From NCBI GenBank assembly GCA_902533755.1, contig CACANC010000007.1, positions 1 to 43,157 of the forward strand: DNA of 43,157 nucleotides, given 5' to 3'. Made by a program: the position numbers and the translations under genes. The notes beneath the pieces are model-generated. The model ran no database searches, had not been told where the DNA came from, and was given only the letters and a program-made list of their open reading frames with translations. Position 1 is the first letter of the stretch. Each line of letters opens with the position of its first letter. This stretch comes from an uncultured PS1 clade bacterium (GTDB taxonomy: Bacteria; Pseudomonadota; Alphaproteobacteria; MED-G09). Positions 6,792-14,918 of this stretch are shown here, one piece after another.

Positions 6792-8990
6792 CTAATTATT
6801 TTGTTCTAATTGAATTTGTCTATCTACTGAAGCTGTTTTTACAATGTAATGATAAATACTTTCAACATCATTTTCTGATAAAACATCAGAAAAAGATGAC
6901 ATACCATTTTCACTTAAAATTCCTTCATAAACTATTTCCTTAAATAATTCATGACTATCGTTACTCATCATACGTAAATCCGGTAGAGCTGGTCCTGCTC
7001 TTACAGCTGTACCATGACAAAAAGCACAATATTCTCCATAGAGTTCCGTTCCTCTTGAAATTTGAAATTCAGTTGATTGTAAAAGTGGTTGCTCAGGTAT
7101 TACCTTTTCTAATAAATCTAATCTCGGTAAAGTTAGTTCACCATTTAATTTAAATGCTAATAATCTACCAGCATTTCCATATTTTAATGATGCTAAATGC
7201 TCAGCATGAAAACCTAGGGTATCTCCACCATGATTATTCCCTCCACCGGTTCCAGCTAAAATAGCAATATATTGTTCTTCATCTATCATAAAGGTTATTG
7301 GAGGAGCTAACATACTTGTCTGAATATCTTTTGACCATAACAACTCACCTGAAAAAGAGTCATATGCGTTAAGAGTACCCATTCCATTACCTTGAAATGT
7401 AATACCGGATTTTGTTGACATAGTACCGCCATTCCAATGTTGAGGGTACATGACTTCCCATTTGGTTTCACCACTTATTGGATCAAATGCCTGTAATGAG
7501 CCAGTAGGAATAGGCACATCAGGAGTTGTTAAGGCTAAATCTAGATACTTTCCTAATTCAACGCCTGTATTCCATGAGTTTGGCTTATATTTTAGTTTTC
7601 CTGTTTTCTGCCATTCTTCAGTCATTTTATATATAGTTGGTGCAATTTGAGTAGGGATATAGACTAATCCCAAATCAGGATCAAATGACATTGCTTGCCA
7701 GTTATGACCACCTAGGGCCCCAGGAAGAATCCATTGTTTTTCTTCTAGATAATCTTTATCTTTATTTTCAACAGGTCTCCCAGTTTCCATATCAACATGA
7801 GTGGCCCAATTTACTTCTGCATATTTGTGTGCTCTTAAGAGCTCACCATTTTTTCTATCCAAAACATAAAAGAAACCATTCTTTGGAGCCTGCATAATTA
7901 CTTTTCTTTTGTCACCATCAATCTCAATTTCGGCTAACATCATATCCTGTACAGCCGTGTAATCCCAATTATCCCCTGGTGTAGTTTGATAGTGCCAATT
8001 CATCTTTCCAGTATCTGCATCCAAGGCAATCATTGATGATAAAAATAAATTATCTCCACCGCCAGGTGATCTTATTACTCTTGTCCAAGGCGTGCCGTTA
8101 CCTACACCTATATATACTTGATTAAATTCAGGGTCATACACTATTGAATTCCAAACGGTACCCCCGCCTCCAATTTTCCACCATTCACCACCTTTCCAGG
8201 TTTCAGCAGCAAGTTCCATTTCTGGATGTTCGAAGGGTAAGGAAGGATCACCAGGTACAGTATAAAATCTCCAAGCCAATTTACCTGTGTCAACATCAAA
8301 AGCTGATACATAGCCTCTTACCCCATATTCTGCGCCACCATTACCAATAAAAATTAAATTATTGGCAATTCTTGGAGCACCAGTAATAGTGTAATCTCTT
8401 GCTCTATCTATAAGGGTGTCTATTTCCCATACTAGTTCGCCAGTCTTAGCATCTAACTTTATTAATCTGCCATCAAGTGTTGCAGAGTATACATAGCCTT
8501 TCCAAACTGCTGCTCCTCTGTTAACAACATCACAACAGGCTTTTCTACCCCAATCTTTTGGAACTTCGGGATCATAGTACCAAACTTCATTACCTGTCTT
8601 TGCATCTATCGCATAAACAATACTCCATTCACTTGTTAGAAACATAGTACCATCAACAACTATTGGTGTTGATTCAAGAGCTCTAGTGCTGCTCATATCA
8701 AATGACCAAGCCAATTCAAGATTGTCTATATTGTTTTTATTTATCTGAACTAAAGGAGAGTATCGTTGTTCTTCATAATTTCTTCCATGCGATAACCATG
8801 AACCAGGTTCATTATCTGCATTTATTATTCTTTCTTGATTAATGTTTGCAAATATAGGATTTGCTATATCTGATTTAGTAATTTCATCTTTTTTATTTTC
8901 TAATTCTTTATTACCTGTGTTTATTTGTGTAAATATATAACCCCCAGCAATTACTATACTAAAAACATAAAGATAATTTCTAAATTTCAT
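6792..8990 (-). CDS. PQQ-dependent quinohemoprotein dehydrogenase (paralog 2)
   Basis: 732 aa, clearly paralogous to the gene that follows it and with the same order of parts: N-terminal membrane or uncleaved signal segment (about 5-22), PQQ propeller and cytochrome c tail. C152-C153 form the vicinal disulfide, D343 in NWDYT is the likely catalytic base, and CAFCH (655-659) binds heme c with M697 as probable sixth ligand. As in the other copy, the residue two after the catalytic Asp is Thr. GGAG lies 6 nt before the ATG. The two copies are probably co-transcribed. They differ most around residues 450-500, a segment that could contribute to substrate selection. Alcohol is the usual substrate class; the actual substrate is unknown. 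Confidence 0.93.
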   Translation of the reverse strand: MKFRNYLYVFSIVIAGGYIFTQINTGNKELENKKDEITKSDIANPIFANINQERIINADNEPGSWLSHGRNYEEQRYSPLVQINKNNIDNLELAWSFDMSSTRALESTPIVVDGTMFLTSEWSIVYAIDAKTGNEVWYYDPEVPKDWGRKACCDVVNRGAAVWKGYVYSATLDGRLIKLDAKTGELVWEIDTLIDRARDYTITGAPRIANNLIFIGNGGAEYGVRGYVSAFDVDTGKLAWRFYTVPGDPSLPFEHPEMELAAETWKGGEWWKIGGGGTVWNSIVYDPEFNQVYIGVGNGTPWTRVIRSPGGGDNLFLSSMIALDADTGKMNWHYQTTPGDNWDYTAVQDMMLAEIEIDGDKRKVIMQAPKNGFFYVLDRKNGELLRAHKYAEVNWATHVDMETGRPVENKDKDYLEEKQWILPGALGGHNWQAMSFDPDLGLVYIPTQIAPTIYKMTEEWQKTGKLKYKPNSWNTGVELGKYLDLALTTPDVPIPTGSLQAFDPISGETKWEVMYPQHWNGGTMSTKSGITFQGNGMGTLNAYDSFSGELLWSKDIQTSMLAPPITFMIDEEQYIAILAGTGGGNNHGGDTLGFHAEHLASLKYGNAGRLLAFKLNGELTLPRLDLLEKVIPEQPLLQSTEFQISRGTELYGEYCAFCHGTAVRAGPALPDLRMMSNDSHELFKEIVYEGILSENGMSSFSDVLSENDVESIYHYIVKTASVDRQIQLEQNN

Positions 8991-9024
8991 AAGTTACTCC
9001 AAATTTATAAAAATATTATATGAC

Positions 9025-9813
9025 TTAAAAATTGGTTGCAATAAATTCTGGATTTAAAAAATCTTTATCAAGTTTTCCATATAGAAAATTATCACCATTA
9101 AGTTTTTTTAAAGATCCACCTGCACCATTTAGTATTGCATGACCAGCTGCAGTATCCCATTCACATGTAGGACCAAGTCTTGGGTAAATATCTGCAGTAC
9201 CATTTGCTATAAGACAAAACTTAAGAGAGGATCCGCATATTATTTTGTCTTTGATTTTATAATTTTTCAAATAGTTGTCAGTTTTTTCATTATTATGTGA
9301 CCTACTAGTAGTTGAAATGAGATATTTTTTTTCATTAGAAACATGTATTTGTTTTGAGTTTTCTAATTTCACATCATTTTCATTGCTATTTATGTTTAAT
9401 TGATATGACCTTTTCTCATTATTTGTATAATACAACTCTCTTTTTGCTGGTGCATAAATAACACCTAATTCAGTCTTGTTATTTATAATTAATGCAATAT
9501 TGACTGTAAATTCATCATTTTTTTCGATAAATTCTTTCGTTCCATCAAGAGGGTCTATAAGAAAAAAAATATCACTAATTTTAGTTAAATTTTTATTTTT
9601 ATAGCTTTCTTCAGAAATACATAATATTTCAGGAAATTTTTTTTCAAGTCTGTCGCAAATTAATTTATCTGATGCTCTATCAGCTTCTGTAACTGGAGAA
9701 AAGTCTTCTTTTTTTTGTGAAACAATCTTATTTGGATAAAACTTCATTATTTCTTCACCTGCAAAAAAAGACAAAGAAGTCATTTCGTTGATTATATCAT
9801 TATATTGGTTCAT
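9025..9813 (-). CDS. cysQ: 3'(2'),5'-bisphosphate nucleotidase, CysQ-like
   Basis: 262 aa, full length for the inositol-monophosphatase/CysQ family. The metal-binding motifs are present in order: PVTEADRASD near the N-terminus, SEES, then DPLDGTKEF, and WDTAAGHAIL near the C-terminus. CysQ removes the 3'-phosphate of PAP formed in sulfate assimilation; closely related proteins act on inositol phosphates. The DPLDGTKEF form favours CysQ. It lies 34 nt upstream of the PQQ dehydrogenases on the same strand and is divergent from mnmA. No clear Shine-Dalgarno precedes the ATG. No other sulfate-assimilation gene is in the window, so the exact substrate rests on family resemblance only. Confidence 0.85.
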   Translation of the reverse strand: MNQYNDIINEMTSLSFFAGEEIMKFYPNKIVSQKKEDFSPVTEADRASDKLICDRLEKKFPEILCISEESYKNKNLTKISDIFFLIDPLDGTKEFIEKNDEFTVNIALIINNKTELGVIYAPAKRELYYTNNEKRSYQLNINSNENDVKLENSKQIHVSNEKKYLISTTSRSHNNEKTDNYLKNYKIKDKIICGSSLKFCLIANGTADIYPRLGPTCEWDTAAGHAILNGAGGSLKKLNGDNFLYGKLDKDFLNPEFIATNF

Positions 9814-9921
9814 TTTATTAGTTAGTTATATAACATATTTCAAATCAATAAATTATTTATAAATTATTGAATAATTAACCTATAGTGCTTTATAAGAGTT
9901 TAAAATATTAAGGTTTTTTAA

Positions 9922-11046
9922 ATGTTACCGATTATTGATTTAGATTTAAAGGGAAAGCCAGAAGAGACTAAAGTTGTTGTGGCAATGAGCGGAGGAGTGG
10001 ACTCATCCGTTGCTGCCGCATTGGTTAAGAACGCAGGATATTCTGTTATTGGAATAACCTTACAATTATATGACTCAGGATCTTCAAATGGTAAAAAGGG
10101 TAGCTGTTGTGCTGGGCAGGATATTCAAGATGCTAGAAAAGTAGCTGCAGATCTTGGAATCCCTCATTATGTTTTAAATTATGAAGATATTTTTAAAGAA
10201 AAAGTTATTAATAGTTTTTCAGAATCCTATCAAAAAGGTGAAACTCCAATACCGTGTGTTTTGTGTAATGAAAAAGTTAAATTTGATGATTTGTTTGAAG
10301 CTGCAAAAGGTTTAAATGCTAAGGCTCTTATCACTGGACATTATATAATATCTCAAGGCTTTGAACATAATCGCCAATTACATCGTGCAAAAGACTCAGA
10401 AAAAGATCAAAGTTATTTTTTATTTAAAACAACAAGAGATCAACTAGAATTTTTAAGGTTTCCCCTTGGGGATTTTAAAAAATCTGAAATAAGATCTTTT
10501 GCAAATGAAATTGGTTTAACTGTTTCTGATAAGCCAGACAGTCAAGACATATGTTTTGTTCCAGAAGGAAAATATGCTGATATTTTAAAAAAAATTGATC
10601 CAAATAACCTCAAGCCAGGCCATTTAAAGTCTGTTGATGGAAATATACTTGGCCAACATAAAGGTATAGTCAACTTTACAATTGGGCAAAGAAAAGGTCT
10701 CGGAGTTGCAACTGGAGTACCATTATATGTAATTGATATTAATCCAGACAATCATGATGTAATTCTTGGTTCAAAAGATGATTTAAGAACAAGAAATATT
10801 TATGTTAGGGATGTAAATTGGATTGGAGATGATGATATCAGTCAAATAGAAGATAAAAAAATTAAAATAAAAGCAAAAATACGCTCAACCCAAGAGCCAA
10901 AGTTAGCTAATTTGTTTTTATCAAATCAGCAGTTATGTATTAACTTTTACGAAGATGTGGAAGGTGTTTCCCCTGGTCAAGCATGTGTTTTCTATGATGC
11001 AAATAATTCATCAAGAGTCCTTGGGGGAGGGTGGATAACTCAATAA
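9922..11046 (+). CDS. mnmA: tRNA-specific 2-thiouridylase MnmA
   Basis: 374 aa. This cytoplasmic enzyme adenylates and thiolates U34 of tRNA-Lys, -Glu and -Gln. The PP-loop ATP motif is AMSGGVDSS (21-29). The catalytic cysteine is C112 in PIPCVLCN, and the partner cysteine that forms the persulfide is C211 in SQDICF. The GSCCAGQD segment after the PP-loop and the C-terminal beta-barrel region (from about 290) are both present. AAGG lies about 8 nt before the ATG. The gene is followed by tRNA-Met, which MnmA does not modify, so the adjacency is probably not functional. A tRNA-Gln(TTG), a genuine MnmA substrate class, is at the far right of the window. Confidence 0.97.
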   Translation: MLPIIDLDLKGKPEETKVVVAMSGGVDSSVAAALVKNAGYSVIGITLQLYDSGSSNGKKGSCCAGQDIQDARKVAADLGIPHYVLNYEDIFKEKVINSFSESYQKGETPIPCVLCNEKVKFDDLFEAAKGLNAKALITGHYIISQGFEHNRQLHRAKDSEKDQSYFLFKTTRDQLEFLRFPLGDFKKSEIRSFANEIGLTVSDKPDSQDICFVPEGKYADILKKIDPNNLKPGHLKSVDGNILGQHKGIVNFTIGQRKGLGVATGVPLYVIDINPDNHDVILGSKDDLRTRNIYVRDVNWIGDDDISQIEDKKIKIKAKIRSTQEPKLANLFLSNQQLCINFYEDVEGVSPGQACVFYDANNSSRVLGGGWITQ

Positions 11047-11052
11047 GTATTG

Positions 11053-11080
11053 TTGACATTAATATCTTGAAAGGATTAAT
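11053..11080 (+). promoter_or_regulatory. Likely sigma-70 promoter for tRNA-Met
   Basis: A perfect TTGACA (11053-11058) is followed 16 nt later by ATTAAT (11075-11080). Transcription would begin a few bases before the mature tRNA 5' end at 11094. It lies in the short gap after mnmA, so the tRNA and the phosphatase behind it can be expressed independently of mnmA. Confidence 0.55.
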
Positions 11081-11093
11081 GATGTCATCTCAT

Positions 11094-11170
11094 GGCGGGG
11101 TAGCTCAGTTGGTTAGAGCAGCGGAATCATAATCCGCGTGTCGGGGGTTCAAATCCCTCCCCCGCTACCA
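11094..11170 (+). tRNA. tRNA-Met (anticodon CAT), elongator type
   Basis: 77 nt including an encoded CCA. The acceptor stem GGCGGGG pairs with CCCCGCT (a terminal G-U pair). The anticodon stem GCGGA/TCCGC holds the loop ATCATAA, with CAT at 11128-11130. The T-arm GGGGG-TTCAAAT-CCCTC is standard. The first pair is G-U rather than the C-A mismatch of initiator tRNA, and the overall sequence matches the common alphaproteobacterial elongator. The lysidine-modified tRNA-Ile2 also carries CAT in its gene but usually has a different acceptor stem. Confidence 0.95.
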
Positions 11171-11182
11171 TAGGAGATTTAA

Positions 11183-11926
11183 TTGGAAAGAAATATTCAA
11201 CTTGAAGGTGCAACTAATTTTAGAGATTTGGGTGGTTATGAAGCATCAGAAGGATCTAAAATTCGAAAAGGTTTAATTTATAGATCTGATCATTTATCAA
11301 ACCTGACTTCATCAGATTTTAATGTCCTTAATAAATTAGGAATAAAAACTGTTTGTGATTTTAGAAGTGAAAATGAAATGATAGAGAATCCATCTCCATT
11401 CAACCAATCATCTTCGCCAAAATTACTGCATATACCTATTAAAACACTTGGGACACAGGATCTCCAGGAGCTTTCATCTAGAGAGGGTATTACTAGTCAA
11501 GAACTAGCAAATGCACTTCAAAGTCATTATGTTTTATATGTAAATCAGCATAAAAAAAAATATTCTTCATTTCTTGAAAATATTGCCTTAGGAGAAATAC
11601 CAATTGTCTTTCATTGCTTTGCAGGTAAGGACAGAACAGGCTTTGCGTCATTGCTTTTATTGGGTTTAATGGGTGTTAAGAAAGATGTAATTATTGAAGA
11701 TTACTTATTAACTAACAAATATTATAAAGGCCCTACATCAGGAAGTAACTGGAATGAAGTGATTTCAGAAAAAATTAAACCTCTTTTTGAAGCAAGAATA
11801 GATTATATAAATGCTGCGTTTAATGAAATAGAGAGTAGATACATTAAAATTGATGATTTTGTGATTAAGGAATTGAACATCACTTTAGATATCATCGATA
11901 AAATAAAGAATAAGATACTCGAATAA
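11183..11926 (+). CDS. Tyrosine/dual-specificity-type protein phosphatase
   Basis: 247 aa. The P-loop HCFAGKDRTG (144-153) contains the nucleophile C145 and arginine R151 of the CX5R signature. The N-terminal motif NFRDLGGY (12-19) is typical of the bacterial Y_phosphatase3 (IphP/LipA-like) group. Members hydrolyse phosphotyrosine, phosphoinositides or other phosphomonoesters, so the target is open. No signal peptide is visible, so it is probably cytoplasmic. The start is TTG at 11183, supported by AGGAG about 7 nt upstream. The gene begins only 12 nt after the tRNA-Met CCA, so it is probably read through from the tRNA promoter and freed by tRNA 3' processing. Confidence 0.85.
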   Translation: MERNIQLEGATNFRDLGGYEASEGSKIRKGLIYRSDHLSNLTSSDFNVLNKLGIKTVCDFRSENEMIENPSPFNQSSSPKLLHIPIKTLGTQDLQELSSREGITSQELANALQSHYVLYVNQHKKKYSSFLENIALGEIPIVFHCFAGKDRTGFASLLLLGLMGVKKDVIIEDYLLTNKYYKGPTSGSNWNEVISEKIKPLFEARIDYINAAFNEIESRYIKIDDFVIKELNITLDIIDKIKNKILE

Positions 11927-11928
11927 AT

Positions 11929-12147
11929 TTATTCTTTTACAAAGGTGACAGCATAATATTCTTCACCTTCAAATAAATCTTTTGCGTCATCAACACCTTC
12001 AATAATTTGAAATCTTCTTGGTACTATAGTGCCTTCCATTCTATATCCTTTTGCACTCATATTCTTTTTATGAAATTCCATGGCTGCTGGTGTAAAATCT
12101 TTTGCTAATACAGTTATTCTTTCGATTTTTTTATCTGAATTATTCAT
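11929..12147 (-). CDS. Small hypothetical protein
   Basis: 72 aa, not recognised. It is hydrophilic with no signal peptide or membrane helix, and its sequence alternates charged helices (about 17-31) and beta-like stretches (about 33-49 and 63-70), compatible with a small alpha/beta fold. The C-terminal YYAVTFVKE and the overall size loosely recall DUF4177-like proteins, but I cannot support that assignment. It begins 8 nt after the stop of the 2-hydroxyacid dehydrogenase and is convergent with the phosphatase, 2 nt away. The nearest ribosome-site-like GAGG is some 15 nt from the ATG, so initiation may depend on coupling to the upstream gene. Confidence 0.6.
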   Translation of the reverse strand: MNNSDKKIERITVLAKDFTPAAMEFHKKNMSAKGYRMEGTIVPRRFQIIEGVDDAKDLFEGEEYYAVTFVKE

Positions 12148-12155
12148 ATCAATTA

Positions 12156-13187
12156 TTATACCTCTACTTTATCGCCTGTTCCATAGAAAACGAAACCAGG
12201 AACCTCATCATTATTTTTAAATGCCAAAAAGTTTTTAGACATAAACTCAGCTCTTCTTATATCAGATTCCAATGAATTTGAAGAGTTATGCGGAGACATG
12301 ATTAAATTTGTTAACTCATGAAAAGGTAGATTTGATGGCATTGGATTTTTATTTTCTTTATCAGAATATGGATATACCCACCAAGTATCTATTGCTGCAC
12401 CAGCGATTTTTTTATTTTTAAGACAATTATATAAATCATCTTCGTTACAAACATTTCCTCTAGCTATATTAATTAAAAAAGAAGTTTTTTTCATTTTACC
12501 CAGTGTTTCCTTATTTATAAGATTATGTGTTGTCTCATTTAAATCGCAGGCTAGTAAAACATAATCGCTTTCGCTAAGTAATTTATCTATTTCATCAGTT
12601 GATCCATGCCAATCAAGGTTTTGGGGAAGCACTCTATTTATTTTTCTATTTATTCCCATAACTTTCATTCCAAGGCTTTTCGCTCTTTTTGCACATTCTT
12701 GACCAATTAATCCATAACCTATAATACCAAATGTTTTTCCAAAAATTTCATTATTTATTAATTTTGTATGTGTAAGCCCAGGCCAATTTTCCCAAGAACC
12801 ATCTCTAAATGACTTATCAACATTAAATAGGTCTAGCGCTAAAGCTAGCATTGTTCCAATAGTGTACTCAGCCATTGCTATTTCATGTCCTGACGCATTT
12901 GCTATCATAACATTTGAAGGGATAAACGATTTATCGAGCCAATCTACACCAACAAAAGGTATTTGAAGTAATTTTAAGTTTTTTGCTTCTGAAATATATT
13001 TGAATACATTACCGGTATTCATTGCATCGAAGCCAGTAACAATTATTTCTGCCGATTGATATTTTTTAATAAGAGTATCACTTCCTTCTTCAGGTTTCCA
13101 AGTAGAGATCTTCCAACTTTCATCTAAATTTTTACTAAATATAGATAAATATGGAGAACATTTCTCACCCAATAATAGAACTTCCAT
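12156..13187 (-). CDS. D-isomer-specific 2-hydroxyacid dehydrogenase family protein
   Basis: 343 aa, NAD(P)-dependent oxidoreductase of the phosphoglycerate/glyoxylate reductase superfamily. The Rossmann motif GYGLIG is at 157-162. The catalytic Arg is R243 in NIARGN, and the likely catalytic His is H300 in SPHNSS. The third member of the usual Arg-Glu-His triad should follow the AAxD motif within a few residues (ExEP in relatives). Here the sequence is AAIDTWWVYPYSD, with no glutamate at that place. Either another acid substitutes or this is a divergent subfamily. GGAAG precedes the ATG by 6 nt. It lies 10 nt after the SDR gene on the same strand, so the two probably act on the same pathway. 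Substrate unknown. Confidence 0.88.
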   Translation of the reverse strand: MEVLLLGEKCSPYLSIFSKNLDESWKISTWKPEEGSDTLIKKYQSAEIIVTGFDAMNTGNVFKYISEAKNLKLLQIPFVGVDWLDKSFIPSNVMIANASGHEIAMAEYTIGTMLALALDLFNVDKSFRDGSWENWPGLTHTKLINNEIFGKTFGIIGYGLIGQECAKRAKSLGMKVMGINRKINRVLPQNLDWHGSTDEIDKLLSESDYVLLACDLNETTHNLINKETLGKMKKTSFLINIARGNVCNEDDLYNCLKNKKIAGAAIDTWWVYPYSDKENKNPMPSNLPFHELTNLIMSPHNSSNSLESDIRRAEFMSKNFLAFKNNDEVPGFVFYGTGDKVEV

Positions 13188-13197
13188 TAATATCTTC

Positions 13198-13962
13198 CTA
13201 TGTAATAGTTACGCCACCATCAATCACAAAATTCTGTCCAGTTGTAAAGGCACCAGCATCACTTGCTAAGAAAACTGCGGCTCCAGCTATTTCATCTGGC
13301 ATGCCTATTCTTCTTAGAGGTGCTTTCGATGTTGTATTTTCAAGAATTTCAGGATTATCCCAAAGAGCTTTTGCAAAGTAGGTTTTTACTAATCCTGGTG
13401 AAATACAATTTGCCCTTATATTATTTGGGCCATGTTCAACTGCAATATTTCTTGCTAGTTGCATATCTGCTGCTTTGGATATGCTGTATGCACCCAGAAG
13501 CTCAGACCCTTTCAAGCCTCCAACAGACGAAATAATTATTATTACACCATCTTTTTTTTCTATCATTTGAGGTAGTACAAGATTGCAAAGCCAATGATTG
13601 GATTTTATGTTTGCACTTAATATTTTATCGAAAGCATCATCTGGGATATTTAATGATGATCCAAAAAAGGGATTAACGGCTGCATTACAAACAAGTATAT
13701 CAACTCCTCCAAGTTGTTTATTTGTTTCATTAACTAGATTTTCTAATTGTTCTTTATGGTTAATATTACAAGGAATAGAAATTGCGCTTTCTGGGTTTTC
13801 ACTATTTATGTCATCTTTTACTTGTTCACATAAGTCTTCTTTTCTACTAGATATAACAACTTTTGCCCCATGATTTGAAAATTGTCTTGCTATAGCTTCA
13901 CCGATACCTTTTGTTGAACCTGTGATTAGTGCATTTTTACCATTTAAATCAAATAAGTTCAT
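13198..13962 (-). CDS. Short-chain dehydrogenase/reductase (SDR)
   Basis: 254 aa classical SDR. The cofactor motif TGSTKGIG is at 14-21, the NAAV motif (NNAG equivalent) at 93-96, the catalytic Ser near 145, and the YxxxK pair is Y159 and K163 in YSISK. The C-terminal FVIDGG ending is typical. It would interconvert an alcohol and a ketone with NAD(P)H in the cytoplasm. The start is well supported by AAGGAGG 5 nt before the ATG. It is the first gene of a three-gene leftward group with the 2-hydroxyacid dehydrogenase and the 72-aa protein. Substrate not assignable. Confidence 0.93.
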   Translation of the reverse strand: MNLFDLNGKNALITGSTKGIGEAIARQFSNHGAKVVISSRKEDLCEQVKDDINSENPESAISIPCNINHKEQLENLVNETNKQLGGVDILVCNAAVNPFFGSSLNIPDDAFDKILSANIKSNHWLCNLVLPQMIEKKDGVIIIISSVGGLKGSELLGAYSISKAADMQLARNIAVEHGPNNIRANCISPGLVKTYFAKALWDNPEILENTTSKAPLRRIGMPDEIAGAAVFLASDAGAFTTGQNFVIDGGVTIT

Positions 13963-14021
13963 AAGTTCCTCCTTTTTGCAATTTTAACTTACCAGAGCTT
14001 TAAAACTAAATGAACCAATAG

Positions 14022-14909
14022 TTGACTGAATATGATAGTTACATTAGTGAATTGCAAATGGAAAATAGTTTTGAGGGATTACAGGAGGTTAAGAGATTTT
14101 CTGATATTTCATATCAATATGATGCTTTGATATGTGATATTTGGGGAGTAATTCATAATGGGCAAGAGTTATTTCCAGGTATAAATGAATGTCTGCTTAA
14201 CTACAAAGAGCAAAATAATCATGTTATACTTTTATCTAATGCTCCTAGGCCATCTTCATATGTTAAAACAGTTTTAGATAAGTTTGGTTTTAAGAGTGAT
14301 TGCTACGATGATATAATCACGTCAGGAGATTTAACAAGAAAATCACTTAATGAAAAAATATTTGGTAATAATTGTTATCATATTGGACCAGATAGAGATT
14401 TAAATATATTTGAAGGCACAAGTGTTAAAAGGGTTGATTTCAATGACTCAGATTTTATTTTTGTTACTGGGCTTTTTGATGATGAAAATGAAGATGAAAA
14501 TGATTATTTAGATCTTCTAAATTCTGCAAAAGAAAGAAATATGACTTTGGTTTGTGCAAATCCTGATCTTTTGGTTCAACGTGGAAAAAAATTAATACCA
14601 TGTGCTGGGTTAATTTCAAAAACCTATGAAAAAATTGGAGGGAAAGTTGTAAATATTGGAAAACCGTATTCACCAATTTTTAGTGAAGCTATTGAAAAAA
14701 TAAAAACAATAAACCTTTCAAATAAACAAAATATATTAGTTGTAGGTGATGGCCTGGAAACAGATATCAAGGGAGCAAATTTAATTGGTTTGGATTCTAT
14801 TTTAGTTCTTGGAGGATTATTTTCCAATAATAGTAAAGATAAAATTTTAGAATCGATAGAAAATAAGGGTATATATCCTAATTTTTTTATAGATGAATTT
14901 AATTGGTAA
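14022..14909 (+). CDS. HAD-superfamily hydrolase, class IIA, TIGR01459 type
   Basis: 295 aa. Motif I is ALICDIWGVIHNG with the nucleophile D39, the D-x-W-G-V-x-H form characteristic of the alphaproteobacterial TIGR01459 family. Motif II is LLSNAPRPS, the motif III lysine lies in IGKPYSPIF, and motif IV is VVGDGLETDIKGA. The enzyme is a predicted phosphatase of unknown substrate. It precedes ribF, so a role in flavin or nucleotide metabolism is a reasonable but unproven guess. The start is uncertain: the TTG at 14022 gives 295 aa, while ATG at 14058 would remove 12 residues. Neither has a clear Shine-Dalgarno. It ends 9 nt before ribF, forming the head of the ribF-ileS-lspA operon. Confidence 0.9.
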   Translation: MTEYDSYISELQMENSFEGLQEVKRFSDISYQYDALICDIWGVIHNGQELFPGINECLLNYKEQNNHVILLSNAPRPSSYVKTVLDKFGFKSDCYDDIITSGDLTRKSLNEKIFGNNCYHIGPDRDLNIFEGTSVKRVDFNDSDFIFVTGLFDDENEDENDYLDLLNSAKERNMTLVCANPDLLVQRGKKLIPCAGLISKTYEKIGGKVVNIGKPYSPIFSEAIEKIKTINLSNKQNILVVGDGLETDIKGANLIGLDSILVLGGLFSNNSKDKILESIENKGIYPNFFIDEFNW

Positions 14910-14918
14910 ATATTTCTA

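Noticed and set aside
4547-8990. Lanthanide-dependent (XoxF/PedH-like) alcohol dehydrogenases
   Set aside because: The residue two after the catalytic Asp is Thr in both copies, not the Asp that marks lanthanide enzymes.
9814-9921. AT-rich repeats in the gap between the cysQ-like gene and mnmA as a regulatory element
   Set aside because: The palindromic appearance comes from AT-only sequence with no distinct motif; it is most likely just a divergent promoter region.
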